Of a DNA stretch of 64,000 bases, positions 1 to 10,058 are shown piece after piece (within the stretch, counting starts at the first letter, position 1; each line of letters opens with the position of its first letter). Source of the DNA: Acinetobacter gyllenbergii CIP 110306 = MTCC 11365 (GTDB lineage: Bacteria; Pseudomonadota; Gammaproteobacteria; Pseudomonadales; Moraxellaceae); assembly GCF_000413855.1 (NCBI RefSeq), contig NZ_ATGG01000009.1, forward strand, positions 1 to 64,000, read 5' to 3'. A model generated the notes under the pieces. It was not told where the DNA came from, made no database searches, and was given only the letters and a program-made list of their open reading frames with translations. The translations under genes and the position numbers were made by a program.

Positions 1-3000
1 CCAGCTGACTTGATTGGTGCAATCACAGTGCCAGATGACTTAAACGGTGACGGCATCTTGAATGCGACTGAATTAGGTGCGGATGGTAGCTTCGATGCAC
101 GCGTGGCATTGGGACCAGATGCAGTGCTTGGTACAGTGGTGACCGTAAATGGCAACAACTTCACGGTGACTGCCGCAGATCTCGTCAATGGCTACATCAC
201 AGCAGCAGTTGCGGTCTTGGCGGATGGCTCATTAGCGATTCATGCAGAAGCAGTCGATGCACAGGGCAATATTGATAGCGCTGATTCATCAATCAATATT
301 GATACAACACCTCCAGATATCAACACTGCTGCGATTGCGATTGACTTAATTACTGGAGACAATGTTCTTGATGCAATTGAAGCATCTGGTCAGGTAACGA
401 TTACAGGTACATTGACGATTCCAGCTGATGCGGTAACGACCACAGTTCAAGTGAATGTAAATGGAACTAATTACACAGCAACCATTAATCCACTCACAAA
501 TACATGGAGTATTGGAGTACCTGGTGGTCAACTTGCACTAGATGCTGATTTAACCATCCAAGCAACCGCAACCTTTACCGATGCAGTTGGTAATAGCAGC
601 AATCTTCAAGGTACGCAAACTTATACGCTTGCTAGCAGCTCGATTATTGCCTATGACAACTTTGATACAGCAGTACTTGCACCGCAACCATTGCTGGTAC
701 AAGACGATGCAGCGCTCGGTAGCAAAACATATTTAGCACTTGTTTCACTGCTAGGACTTAATTTACAACTAGGTTCGGATGGCGTTGGTTTTACTGTTGG
801 AGCAAATCAAGAAGGTAATGCAACATTCACCTATAGCGCACTCATCGGTGTGAACGCACTGGCAGATTACTCACTTGTGGTTCAGAAATTAGATCCAGTG
901 AGTGGTCAATGGACTTCGGTATATGGTGGTGGTCAAGCCGATATTATTAAACTCACGTTATTAGGTTCTACTCCTGGTGTCACTATTGATGGTCTTGAGG
1001 AAGGACAATATCGTGCGTTTATGGCTTATACCGGTGTGGCAGGTATTGGTTTACTTGGTACTTTAACTGGTACGATGGATGTCTATGATACAACGCAAAT
1101 TGGTGGATTCTACACAGAAACGGCCACTGGTAACGTGATTGTAGACATTAATGATAGTGGTCAAGCTGATGTGGTCACACCAACAACTGTGATTAATGCA
1201 GTCAATGGTCAACCTGTGTTAACAGATGGTACTGTGATTATTGGTACCTATGGTAACTTGGTCATCAATCTTGATGGTTCATATGTCTACACACCGAACT
1301 CAGCAGCGGCAGGGATTGGTCAAGTCGATCAATTCACCTATGTCTTAAGAGATTCAGCAACGGGTGATCTGGCTCAAGCGACACTGAACATACAATTAAG
1401 CTCTGTGAAAGCAGCCGATAACCTTGCTGTCGCAGAAATTAATCCAGAAGCCTTGCTTGTTACTGATGATCTTGCACTTGGTAGTGCGAGTTATCTGGCT
1501 GCCGTTTCTCTGGCTGGATTAAACTTACAACTGTTGGGGAATGCCACAATTGCATTTAATGTTGATGCCGATCGTGAAGGAACTGCAACATTTACATTCA
1601 GTGGATTACTGACTGCGAATGTATTGAGTGACTATACCTTGGTTCTTCAAAAATATGATGCAACAACACAACAATGGATCTCTATTGGTGGTACCAATCC
1701 ACAAGCAACTTTGGTTGATTTATCCCTCATTGGTGGGGTTGCAACTGCGGTAGTAGAAGGTTTGGAAGCAGGCCAATATCGTGCCTTTATCGGTTATGAA
1801 GGCTTGTTAGGTGTTGGGCTAGGCGGAACATTAACAGGCACAATGGATGTTTATAATCCATATGTGATTGCTGGATATTCAGTTGAACCAATCTCTGGCA
1901 ATGTTATTAAAGATGTTGGTCTCAATGGTGCCGTTGATGCAGCGAGCAGCAATGCTGTCATCTCAATGGTGAATGGCGATCCAGTAAGTGCAACGGGTAC
2001 AACGACCATTGTGGGTACATACGGTACCTTGGTGATCGACCAAGATGGTAACTATACCTATACACCAAATGCGAATGGCTTAAATCTCGGTCAAGTTGAC
2101 GAATTTACTTATACTTTAAGAGATCCTGCAACAGGCAATACTTCTCAAGCGGTTCTATATGTCCACTTGGATAGTAACGGTGTCGACATGACATGGAATC
2201 CAGCAGATCCATCTCAACCTGCTGTGATTACTGGTCCAGTACCTGTAGATGCAATGGATAACGTTGCGTCAGCTGAGATTGATCTGGTTTATCCAACGAC
2301 TACTCAGTTCTTTGATAATGCAATCAGCTACAACTGGTTACTCGGTGTCGGTGGTATTGTGATCGGAACCAAAGAGGGTACAGCAACCTTCACGGTTGCT
2401 CCAGGTCATGTTACAGAGGCAATTTTCGCGGTGAACTTCGGTTCAGTTGCCACAGTTGTCGATGGTTTACATGTGGTGTTAACCCGAGTTAATCCAGACG
2501 GTACGCGTACCGTGATTGCGGATAGCTCTAATACAGGTATCCTTGATTTACTCGGTATCTTTGGTTCTGAAGTGAAATTCAAAGTGGATAACCTTGGTGC
2601 GGGTACTTATGAGTTATTTATGGAGAGTAATACTCTTCTTACCGCGCTCGGTAACGTCACTGCGGATATCACCTTGAATCATGGTGACATTACTCAAGTA
2701 CCGACATTGGTTGTAGATCCAGTCACAGGTAATGTGCTTGCAGATAATAATTCAGGTGTGTATGGCCCTGGTTATACCCCAGATTATATTACCACCACAA
2801 CGGTTGTGACTTCGGTGACAGCTGAAAATGGTAATACAGCGGGTGTAAGCACAGGCTTAGCGACTGTTATTGTGGGTGCATATGGTAGCTTAACCATTAA
2901 CTCAGATGGTAGCTATAGCTATCAAGCGACAGCGAATACTCTGAATATTGGTAAAGTAGATAGCTTTACTTATACCGTGGTTGACCCTGTTACAGGTAGA

Positions 3001-4269
3001 ACAGATACTGCGAATTTACATATCCAAATTGGTTCGCCAGATGTGGATATCAATTGGAATACAGCGAATCCTGGTGCAGATGCAGTCATCCCAGCACCAG
3101 TGGCGAATGCGGATATTAATGATGCAACCATTAGTATGAAGCAAGTCACTGATGCGTCGACTGTAGATGTAGCAAGTGGCACCGTTACGATACGTACCTT
3201 GCCTCCTGTTTTAACTAGTTCAGTAACCTCTAGTGAATTTACGATTGCTACCAATACGGTGAGTGATATACATGTCGCATTGAACTATGTGACATCAGGT
3301 ATAGGAATATCTGTCTTGCCAACCACGAGCTATGTAATTCAACAGCTTGTGGGAAGTTCATGGGTAGATACAGTTTATACTGGATCTGCGACAGCTTTAG
3401 CGGGTGGTGTTGGTGTATCGGCATTCTCTGCGGATATTGCTCATTTATCCGCTGGTCAATATAGAGTTCAATTTACTTTATCAAGTATCCTTCCGATTGG
3501 TACAGTTACTCTCGACTCTGTGGTTACAACCAAAGCGACGCACTTGGATACTTATACACCAGACAGCTTAACAGATTGGATTCATGGCAATATCTTGTTA
3601 GGCGATACAACGGGTGGAGTGGCAGATATCAAAGATGCTTCACAATTGTATGTGGAAGTATCACCGGGCAATTACCAAATTGCAGCAGGTCAAGCGATCA
3701 ATACAGGCGAAGGTACGTTGTATCTTTACAATGATGGTTCGTATTACTACAAAGCACTTGATAGTGCCGCAAATGCAACCTTTGACTCAATTAACTACAA
3801 ACTGGTCTCTGTGACTGGTGCTGAGTCTACCAGCACATTAACCATTAACTTAAGTCAAGAGTTGAATAGCCTTGCAGTCAGTACTTCTGCAAATGATACC
3901 TTCACGCTCGGTAATGGCTCGGATACCTTGATTTATAACACCTTGACGGCTGCAAACGTTACCAGTGCAACTGGTGGTAATGGTTTCGATACATGGACTG
4001 ACTTCCATGTGGGTAATGTGGCGACTGATAGTCAAGCGGATAAGATTGATCTAAGTAACTTGTTACTTGGTGATCCAAACAGCTTAACCATAGGTCTATA
4101 TGTTTCGGTTAACTATGATGCGGCAACTCAAAGTGCCACGATTAGTGTAGATCGTGATGGTTTAGGTCTTACTTATTCAAGTACACAGTTGTTGACATTG
4201 CATGTGGATGAACCGACAGCATCATTAACACTGAATGATTTACTGAATAATGGACAAATCATTTACTAA
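1..4269 (+). CDS. Bap/Ig-like large adhesin, C-terminal part (5' end outside window)
   Basis: The reading frame is open from base 1, so this is the last 1,422 residues of a larger surface adhesin. The first ~200 residues are bacterial Ig-like modules (DTTPPDI and ITGTLTIPADA signatures). Four long, diverged repeats of roughly 250 residues follow, at about 640-1400, 1410-2170, 2245-3030 and 3105-3850. Each pairs a beta-rich module with a conserved segment of the type GTYG-LVI-DGSYTYTPN followed by VDxFTYxLRD. The end (from about 3880) has the NDTFTLGNGSDTLIYN and DKIDLSNLL pattern of C-terminal type I secretion targets. The family acts at the cell surface in adhesion and biofilm formation after T1SS export. 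The family assignment is firm; the exact ligand is unknown. No secretion genes are seen downstream. Confidence 0.9.
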   Translation, partial: PADLIGAITVPDDLNGDGILNATELGADGSFDARVALGPDAVLGTVVTVNGNNFTVTAADLVNGYITAAVAVLADGSLAIHAEAVDAQGNIDSADSSINIDTTPPDINTAAIAIDLITGDNVLDAIEASGQVTITGTLTIPADAVTTTVQVNVNGTNYTATINPLTNTWSIGVPGGQLALDADLTIQATATFTDAVGNSSNLQGTQTYTLASSSIIAYDNFDTAVLAPQPLLVQDDAALGSKTYLALVSLLGLNLQLGSDGVGFTVGANQEGNATFTYSALIGVNALADYSLVVQKLDPVSGQWTSVYGGGQADIIKLTLLGSTPGVTIDGLEEGQYRAFMAYTGVAGIGLLGTLTGTMDVYDTTQIGGFYTETATGNVIVDINDSGQADVVTPTTVINAVNGQPVLTDGTVIIGTYGNLVINLDGSYVYTPNSAAAGIGQVDQFTYVLRDSATGDLAQATLNIQLSSVKAADNLAVAEINPEALLVTDDLALGSASYLAAVSLAGLNLQLLGNATIAFNVDADREGTATFTFSGLLTANVLSDYTLVLQKYDATTQQWISIGGTNPQATLVDLSLIGGVATAVVEGLEAGQYRAFIGYEGLLGVGLGGTLTGTMDVYNPYVIAGYSVEPISGNVIKDVGLNGAVDAASSNAVISMVNGDPVSATGTTTIVGTYGTLVIDQDGNYTYTPNANGLNLGQVDEFTYTLRDPATGNTSQAVLYVHLDSNGVDMTWNPADPSQPAVITGPVPVDAMDNVASAEIDLVYPTTTQFFDNAISYNWLLGVGGIVIGTKEGTATFTVAPGHVTEAIFAVNFGSVATVVDGLHVVLTRVNPDGTRTVIADSSNTGILDLLGIFGSEVKFKVDNLGAGTYELFMESNTLLTALGNVTADITLNHGDITQVPTLVVDPVTGNVLADNNSGVYGPGYTPDYITTTTVVTSVTAENGNTAGVSTGLATVIVGAYGSLTINSDGSYSYQATANTLNIGKVDSFTYTVVDPVTGRTDTANLHIQIGSPDVDINWNTANPGADAVIPAPVANADINDATISMKQVTDASTVDVASGTVTIRTLPPVLTSSVTSSEFTIATNTVSDIHVALNYVTSGIGISVLPTTSYVIQQLVGSSWVDTVYTGSATALAGGVGVSAFSADIAHLSAGQYRVQFTLSSILPIGTVTLDSVVTTKATHLDTYTPDSLTDWIHGNILLGDTTGGVADIKDASQLYVEVSPGNYQIAAGQAINTGEGTLYLYNDGSYYYKALDSAANATFDSINYKLVSVTGAESTSTLTINLSQELNSLAVSTSANDTFTLGNGSDTLIYNTLTAANVTSATGGNGFDTWTDFHVGNVATDSQADKIDLSNLLLGDPNSLTIGLYVSVNYDAATQSATISVDRDGLGLTYSSTQLLTLHVDEPTASLTLNDLLNNGQIIY

Positions 4270-4288
4270 TCCAAATCCTTCACTTTAA

Positions 4289-4316
4289 AAAAAGAGAACC
4301 TTCGGGTTCTCTTTTT
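4289..4316 (+). terminator. Rho-independent terminator of the adhesin gene
   Basis: AGAGAACC-TTCG-GGTTCTCT hairpin followed by a T5 run, 20 bases after the adhesin stop codon. Confidence 0.9.
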
Positions 4317-4386
4317 CATTTTGAGAAGATCATAAAAATATATGGTATGGTGTGTAAAACACTTAAAAATTCTAAAAACCAAAGAT

Positions 4387-6060
4387 ATGAGCATTACAAC
4401 GATTTCAGCGCTTGAACAATTGACACATTTGCTGAGTGAACACTTTTTTAAGCAGATACAGCCGCATATTGATGTGTCTAAAGCAGTGATTTTCTGTTCC
4501 TATGGAGAACACACACAACGTTGCCAAGTCTGGAATTCATCCTGCTCAGATTTTGCTGATATTCAAATGCAATTATTTAATTTTCTTGAGCAACACATCG
4601 CTGGAACTGAAAAGCTGCCTACATTTCTAAAATTTGATGTTGCTTTTAATATCCAACAAGAAAATTGGCAAAATCTTGAACAGACTTTAAAAAACCAATT
4701 CCATAATAATCATTATCGTAAAGGAATCAGTTTCGATGCAGATTTTAACTGCTGTTTCTTAGAGCAAGAGCTATATGGCAGAGCCATTATTCGTGCGCTG
4801 AGCTATAACAGCCCTAATTTTCTTGATGAAAAAAACTTAAATAAAAGCCTTTTAAGAAAATATCCGAATCAGCAGCACCGTATTAAAATTGAACAGCTTC
4901 AACAGCTTTGGACTTTTGATACTTTGGCTGTGATTTATGAGGCAGGGCAGTTGATTCCTTTGCACAGTCAGTTCACTGAAAATGGTGTGCGTTATCTACT
5001 GGAACCGAAAAAGCAGCATTTTAAAAAAATGATTAAGGAAAATGCCAAATTTCTTCATCAGCAAATCCAACGAGATGGGCGATTCGCTTATGGTTTTTTC
5101 CCCGCCTATGACCGTGAAATCCGAAGCTACAATACAGTGCGACATTGTACGTCGGTGTATGCCTTGCTCGAAACTTTAGCAATTCAATCACATCAGGCCG
5201 ATATCGAAAAAATTCAGTTGGCGATTGATTATGCTTTGCAGCATTTCTATATCGAGAAACAGACGAAATTGGCGTATATGCTGGATGGTAATGAAGCCAC
5301 CGATCTAGATGAAATTAAGCTAGGGGCCAATGCAGCAGCGATTTTAATGCTTAGCAAATATCAAGAAGTCACAGGTGATGATCGCTATCTGGTTTACGCA
5401 CAGGCCTTAGCCAATGGCATTTTATCCATGATCAATGATGCGGGCGAAACTACGCATGTATTGCATTATCCAAGTTATGAGATCAAAGAGAAATTCCGCA
5501 TCATTTATTATGATGGTGAAGCCGCTTTAGCCTTATTACGTCTTTACCAGCTTCATGCAGACCCAAAACTACTTCAAACCGTCAAATGTATGTTTGAACG
5601 ATTCATTGAAAAAAAATATGATCGTTATCATGATCACTGGCTCAGCTACTGTAGTAATGAGTTGACCAAAATTTGCCCTGAAGAAAAATATTTCCAGTTT
5701 GGCCTGAATAATTATTTAAGGCATCTGGTATTTATCCGTAATCGTAAAACAGCTTATGCCACTTTGTTGGAAATGATGATGGCAGTGTATCAAATGGTGC
5801 TTCGACTTCGAGCACTAGGTTTAGGAGATTTGTTCGAAAAGGCACAGTTTGATGATCTTAAAAAGCTGATTGAGTTTCGGGCTGAGTTCCAGCGCACAGG
5901 ATTTTTCTATCCAGAAGTGGCCATGTATATGGCACTGCCAGATAAAGTATTGAATGCTTTCTATGTGAGGCATGATCGTTTTCGTGTACGGATTGATGAC
6001 CAAGAACATAATCTTTCAGGTTATGTTGCTTATGTTCAGCATTTTGAAACGGAAGCTTGA
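4387..6060 (+). CDS. Large cytosolic protein with an (alpha/alpha)-barrel-like region, partner of the CapA-like protein
   Basis: About 557 residues, counted from the ATG at 4387; an upstream in-frame ATG at 4342 would add 15 residues. No signal peptide or membrane span is visible. The C-terminal two thirds (from about residue 220) reads like an (alpha/alpha)6 toroid of the six-hairpin glycosidase type, with helix pairs such as NTVRHCTSVYALLETLA, KLGANAAAILMLSKY and YYDGEAALALLRLY. The N-terminal ~200 residues are not recognised. The gene overlaps or abuts the CapA-like gene, so the two are probably cotranslated. A role in modifying or polymerising a surface glycan or polyamide is inference from that partner; I cannot name a reaction. 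Confidence 0.6.
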   Translation: MSITTISALEQLTHLLSEHFFKQIQPHIDVSKAVIFCSYGEHTQRCQVWNSSCSDFADIQMQLFNFLEQHIAGTEKLPTFLKFDVAFNIQQENWQNLEQTLKNQFHNNHYRKGISFDADFNCCFLEQELYGRAIIRALSYNSPNFLDEKNLNKSLLRKYPNQQHRIKIEQLQQLWTFDTLAVIYEAGQLIPLHSQFTENGVRYLLEPKKQHFKKMIKENAKFLHQQIQRDGRFAYGFFPAYDREIRSYNTVRHCTSVYALLETLAIQSHQADIEKIQLAIDYALQHFYIEKQTKLAYMLDGNEATDLDEIKLGANAAAILMLSKYQEVTGDDRYLVYAQALANGILSMINDAGETTHVLHYPSYEIKEKFRIIYYDGEAALALLRLYQLHADPKLLQTVKCMFERFIEKKYDRYHDHWLSYCSNELTKICPEEKYFQFGLNNYLRHLVFIRNRKTAYATLLEMMMAVYQMVLRLRALGLGDLFEKAQFDDLKKLIEFRAEFQRTGFFYPEVAMYMALPDKVLNAFYVRHDRFRVRIDDQEHNLSGYVAYVQHFETEA

Positions 6061-6071
6061 GGGCGAAATTG

Positions 6072-7808
6072 ATGAGTACACCTCAAGAAATCAAAATCAT
6101 CAGCCAGCTAGGCAATGAAAACTTCCAGCATGCCATTTGGCAGACAGAAATTACAGGGGATTGCTCTGCTTGGATTTTATTGTATTTGGCTTTAGAGGCA
6201 GTTGTTGAAGGCCAGTTACAACTCGAAGATCTGATAGTTGTTGATTCAACTCTCCAAGCGAAGCAAACGGATTCCTCTGATTTGATCTGGAATTCAAGCA
6301 ATTCAGTTTTACAGTTATTGCAATATCTCAGTTTTAGCCCAAATCATGCTGCCCAACAGCTTTTGGGTTGCCGCCTGTTTGGAAATTGGCAACAGGCAGA
6401 AATTGAAATCGCCAGTAAAGCAGGGCAGTTTGGATTGAGCATGCAACATCAACCTAATGCGACCAAAAACACCCTGCAAAAACTCTATGGTTTGGCGGAA
6501 TCCATCTTTAATCTGCCGATTGAATTGCTGAAGCAGGTTTTTGTCAAAGCACTGAAGATCAATGGGCAGGAGATTTCTCCGATCCACTCGCTATCGACCT
6601 GTACCCAACTTGATGCAGTGCTTTATCTCAAGGATCAAAAACACGATTACTTTTTTTCTTATCGCCATGAGAATCAGAGCTTAGGTATTTTTCTGCTCTT
6701 AGATCAGCTACATCGAATTGATCATTTAGTCCCGTATTATCATTATTTCCAACAAGGGTTATTGCCAACTAAACAACTACAAGTCAAAACTGAATGGATT
6801 AATCTCATTGGTGATACCTATTTGGGTGAGTTTTATACCCAGAAAAGAAAAAATAAAGGCATAGAAGATGCTTTGCAACGTTATGGTTATAGCCATTCTT
6901 TTCAAGCAATTAAACAATTTTTTGGCCCTGATGATATTAATATTGCCAATCTAGAAGCGGTTTTTAATCTTGAAGAAAATTCAGTTTTAGATGGAAGAAA
7001 AGCCTATATTTTGGGGGCAAAAGCTCAGGAAACCTTGGCTGAATTTAAACGTGTTCATCTTAATACTTTGTGTTTGGGCAATAACCATTTAAAAGACTAT
7101 GGTGAAGCCAGTCTAAAACATACTTTAACTCAGTTAGAGTGTGCCAATATTGATTTTATTGGGGCAGGTGAAAATCAACAACAGGCACATCAATGTCTAG
7201 AAATTAAAAATAATCAGGGGCAATGCTTGGCTATTTTTAATGGCTATTGGCATAGAAGACCAGCCTATCAAGACTATGATTTTTATGCACTCGGTAACAG
7301 TGCTGGGGTGGCCTGTCTCAATGCGATTTTATTCGAACAGCTGATGCAATACCGTTTAGCACATCCAACGCATAAAATTATGGTGATTTGTCATTGGGGA
7401 GTGGATTTTAAATCAATCCATCCTGAGCAAGAAAAACTGGCTAAGGTCCTGACTCAGATTGGCGTCGATGTGGTGATTGGTCATGGCGCTCATACTATCC
7501 AGCCGATTCAATCCATTCATCAAAAGCCGGTTATTTTTGGTATTGGTAATGGGGTGTTTAACAGTAATGGTGATTTTGAAAAATATCAGGCCTTGCCGTA
7601 TGGGGCAATTGCGCGAATCAATTTAACTGAATCTCAATTAAGACTATATCCAATCTATACCCATAATCGCGAGACCTTTTGGCAACCTCACGTTGTTGAT
7701 GAACTGCAATTTGAACAGGCAAAATCATTATTGATCCATCAACTAGATCCAGCAAACTACATTGTTGGGCAGGATGACTTAGGTCATTATCTTCAGCTCT
7801 GTTTTTAA
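6072..7808 (+). CDS. CapA/PgsA-type metallophosphatase with an N-terminal serine-hydrolase-like domain
   Basis: About 578 residues. The ATG at 6072 is preferred; a TTG at 6057 overlaps the upstream stop. The C-terminal half (from about residue 250) is a CapA-type calcineurin-like fold: NLIGDTYLG, NIANLEAVF, LGNNHLKDYG, CHWGVDF and VVIGHGAHTIQPI provide the usual metal ligands (D, N, H, H). CapA proteins act in poly-gamma-glutamate or capsule-related pathways. The N-terminal ~230 residues resemble a penicillin-recognising fold (LYLALEAVVEGQLQLEDLI, then SPNHAAQQLLG, an SxN-like motif), but I see no clear SxxK serine, so it may be inactive. No signal peptide is evident. Function in this organism is inferred only from the family and from the tight link with the upstream gene. 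Confidence 0.75.
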   Translation: MSTPQEIKIISQLGNENFQHAIWQTEITGDCSAWILLYLALEAVVEGQLQLEDLIVVDSTLQAKQTDSSDLIWNSSNSVLQLLQYLSFSPNHAAQQLLGCRLFGNWQQAEIEIASKAGQFGLSMQHQPNATKNTLQKLYGLAESIFNLPIELLKQVFVKALKINGQEISPIHSLSTCTQLDAVLYLKDQKHDYFFSYRHENQSLGIFLLLDQLHRIDHLVPYYHYFQQGLLPTKQLQVKTEWINLIGDTYLGEFYTQKRKNKGIEDALQRYGYSHSFQAIKQFFGPDDINIANLEAVFNLEENSVLDGRKAYILGAKAQETLAEFKRVHLNTLCLGNNHLKDYGEASLKHTLTQLECANIDFIGAGENQQQAHQCLEIKNNQGQCLAIFNGYWHRRPAYQDYDFYALGNSAGVACLNAILFEQLMQYRLAHPTHKIMVICHWGVDFKSIHPEQEKLAKVLTQIGVDVVIGHGAHTIQPIQSIHQKPVIFGIGNGVFNSNGDFEKYQALPYGAIARINLTESQLRLYPIYTHNRETFWQPHVVDELQFEQAKSLLIHQLDPANYIVGQDDLGHYLQLCF

Positions 7809-8530
7809 GGATATTGGTTGTAATTGTTGAGCATGATGTTCAGTTGTTCTTTGTTAAAACCTAGATTGCGTAAGCCACCACTGCCTAAGCGACAATCATA
7901 ACTGCTCATAATATTGGTCGGTGTGGTCTTGGTGGCTTTAGGTGAGCAAACATGACTGAGACCAAAGGCGTGTCCCATTTCATGGATACTGGCAGCTTGA
8001 GTTTGGTAATTCAGTCGTTGCCAATCAATCAAAATAAAGGGTTGTCCCTGATTGCGGAATCCCCAACTGGTGATATCGGCATCTTTTAATTTTTCGCCAT
8101 AAGAATCATAAATGATAAACAGCACTTCCTTACTCTTTCGGCGAGGGAAGCAGCTTCTGACCGCATTAGGTAAATTGTCTGGAACGATGGCTTTGGATTG
8201 GCTTAATTGATTGGCAAGGTCACATTTGCGTTTACTAAAATCTTGGTAAGAATAGTAACGATGAATTTTAAACTTAAAGATTTTTTGATTATTTTCATCA
8301 ACAAAATAGCGATTTAAAATTGCCAATTCTTTATACATTTGTGCTTTACGATCTAGGGCTGTTACTTCTGGGCGATTGCTGGTCACAATAAAACTGACAT
8401 TGACCACAGGCAAGTGCTCGGCATCCAGCGGATACTGATAGGGCAATTTTTTTATCGGGGCTTTTTGAGTGGTACAAGATGCACTAAAGATCAGACATAA
8501 TAGTGTCAGGGCCGTGATTTTTAACCGCAT
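7805..8530 (-). CDS. Matrixin-like zinc metalloprotease lipoprotein
   Basis: About 241 residues from the ATG at 8530; GAGAG lies 8 bases upstream, whereas a TTG at 8545 has no ribosome site. A lipoprotein signal (LCLIFSASC) places it at the envelope. The C-terminal half carries the extended zinc motif HEMGHAFGLSH, a metzincin signature, followed by a possible Met-turn (NIMSSYDC). It converges on the CapA-like gene, overlapping its end by 4 bases. Substrate unknown. The zinc-binding residues are intact, so peptidase activity is likely. Confidence 0.75.
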   Translation of the reverse strand: MRLKITALTLLCLIFSASCTTQKAPIKKLPYQYPLDAEHLPVVNVSFIVTSNRPEVTALDRKAQMYKELAILNRYFVDENNQKIFKFKIHRYYSYQDFSKRKCDLANQLSQSKAIVPDNLPNAVRSCFPRRKSKEVLFIIYDSYGEKLKDADITSWGFRNQGQPFILIDWQRLNYQTQAASIHEMGHAFGLSHVCSPKATKTTPTNIMSSYDCRLGSGGLRNLGFNKEQLNIMLNNYNQYP

Positions 8531-8620
8531 TTTTTGTACTCTCAAATGGTTGCGTTTTAATTATTGTAAAGCTGGCTTTTCGCATGATTTTGATTATCTT
8601 AGCAGATTTTTGGAGCTTGT

Positions 8621-8941
8621 ATGGTGCAAGATACCAATGAACTACATCGGCAAATTTTAGAAGTGATTGCCTTAATTCCTTATGGAAAAGTGGCAAGTTA
8701 CGGGCAAATTGCCAAGTTAGCAGGCCTGCCTAAACATCCGCGTTTAGTGGGTTATGTACTCAAGCATTTAGATAAAGACAGTGAAATTCCTTGGTATCGC
8801 GTCATTAACTCACAAGGCAAGATCAGTGTGTCTCGAATCAATGAGAAAGGTGAAAATGTTCAGCAAAGTTTATTAGAGGCAGAAGGGGTATATTTATTAA
8901 ATGGCAAGGTCAGCTTAAAAATATTTGCTTGGCAGCCTTAA
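8621..8941 (+). CDS. Alkyltransferase-like protein (MGMT family, Trp in place of the acceptor Cys)
   Basis: The 106-residue protein matches the DNA-binding domain of O6-alkylguanine-DNA alkyltransferase: helix-turn-helix (GKVASYGQIAKLAG), arginine finger region (PRLVGYVL) and active-site loop. The canonical PCHRV is here PWYRV, so the alkyl-accepting cysteine is replaced by tryptophan. Such ATL proteins bind O6-alkylguanine without repairing it and hand the lesion to nucleotide excision repair. A GGAG at the expected distance supports the ATG at 8621. It is divergent from the metalloprotease gene. Confidence 0.9.
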   Translation: MVQDTNELHRQILEVIALIPYGKVASYGQIAKLAGLPKHPRLVGYVLKHLDKDSEIPWYRVINSQGKISVSRINEKGENVQQSLLEAEGVYLLNGKVSLKIFAWQP

Positions 8942-9038
8942 AATAGTTTCGGACGATCAGATTTAATATTGAAATGAGTTTACGTTTTACTTACAATTTG
9001 GATACATAAAATTACATTGAAATAATTTTGGTATTTAA

Positions 9039-9539
9039 ATGAAAAAACTGTCTGTTATTTTTGGGGTTGCTGCACTGAGTTTATCTGGATGTGCAAGTAT
9101 TATCTCGGGTAAAACCCAAACCATGACGTTCCAAAGTACACCTGAACTCAGTGATATTACGATTTTAAATCGTGATGGCAAGAAAATTCATGTTGGAAAA
9201 GCACCTGTAACGGTAAGTCTGAATCGTGGTGCTGGTTTCTTCGTTCCTGAAAGATATACAGTTATTTTTGAAAAAGAAGGCTATGAAAAGAAAGAAATCA
9301 AAGTTACTTCGAGCATGAATGGCTGGTATATCGGGAATATTTTATTTGGTGGCATAATCGGTTTATTAATTATCGATCCTGCGACTGGGGCGATGTATAG
9401 TTTAAATACAAAAGATACCAACGTTGTTCTAAATGACTTAAACAAAGAAAATCTTCAAGCGAATGGTCAATCATTAACGATTGTTTCAACGAATGTGCTT
9501 TCTGAAGAGGTTTTAGAAAAAGCAAAACCAATCAATTAA
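9039..9539 (+). CDS. Small lipoprotein with a PEGA-like domain
   Basis: 166 residues starting with a lipoprotein signal (LSLSGC lipobox, Cys18). After the lipid anchor comes a beta-rich region (KAPVTVSLNRG, YTVIFEKEGYEKKEIKV) of PEGA type, then a glycine-rich hydrophobic hairpin (GNILFGGIIGLLIIDPATGAMYSL) common in outer-membrane lipoproteins. It is monocistronic and ends at a strong terminator. No specific function can be assigned. Confidence 0.75.
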   Translation: MKKLSVIFGVAALSLSGCASIISGKTQTMTFQSTPELSDITILNRDGKKIHVGKAPVTVSLNRGAGFFVPERYTVIFEKEGYEKKEIKVTSSMNGWYIGNILFGGIIGLLIIDPATGAMYSLNTKDTNVVLNDLNKENLQANGQSLTIVSTNVLSEEVLEKAKPIN

Positions 9540-9560
9540 AAGCTCAGTAATAAAACAATA

Positions 9561-9592
9561 AAAAGCATGATAAATATTTATCATGCTTTTTT
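9561..9592. terminator. Bidirectional terminator between the lipoprotein gene and uspA
   Basis: AAAAGCATGATAAA-TAT-TTATCATGCTTTT dyad with A and T runs on both sides; it serves the two convergent genes. Confidence 0.85.
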
Positions 9593-9620
9593 AATATTTC
9601 TAAATAATGAATATAAATTA

Positions 9621-10058
9621 TTAACGTACAACTAATACTGGAATATGGCTTTCTGCTAAAACTTTTTGTGCCACACTACCGAGTACAAATTGTTTAAAAC
9701 CTGTACGCCCATGTGAACCCATAATAATTAGGTCTGCACCTAGGTTTTGCGCTGCGCCAATAATTTCCTGATGGACTGAAAAACCTTCCAGAATTTGTGT
9801 TGCAACGGTTAGACCGTGTTCTTCAAATTTTTGCTCAGCTTTCGTTAAATTTTCTTGAACATAACCTCTGACACGTTCAATCAAATCATTGCTTTGTCCC
9901 ATACGAATATAGGCATCTGCAAGATAAGGATCTAAAGTCATCACTTCTACAACCGTCAGTTCACTGTTTAAGGCTTTGGCCAGTTGTGCTGCTTCACGAA
10001 TGACATTTGCTGCAATTTCAGAGTCATCGATCGCCACTAAGATTTTTTGATAAGCCAT
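9621..10058 (-). CDS. Universal stress protein, UspA family
   Basis: 145 residues, the usual single-domain length. N-terminal ILVAIDDSE and C-terminal GSHGRTGFKQFVLGSVAQ give the ATP-binding G-2x-G-9x-GS signature, so an ATP-binding UspA-type protein is expected. Cytosolic. It is preceded by 233 bases of AT-rich DNA that must hold its promoter; AAGGAG lies upstream of the ATG. UspA proteins are induced by starvation and stress; no regulatory site could be identified with confidence. Confidence 0.95.
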   Translation of the reverse strand: MAYQKILVAIDDSEIAANVIREAAQLAKALNSELTVVEVMTLDPYLADAYIRMGQSNDLIERVRGYVQENLTKAEQKFEEHGLTVATQILEGFSVHQEIIGAAQNLGADLIIMGSHGRTGFKQFVLGSVAQKVLAESHIPVLVVR

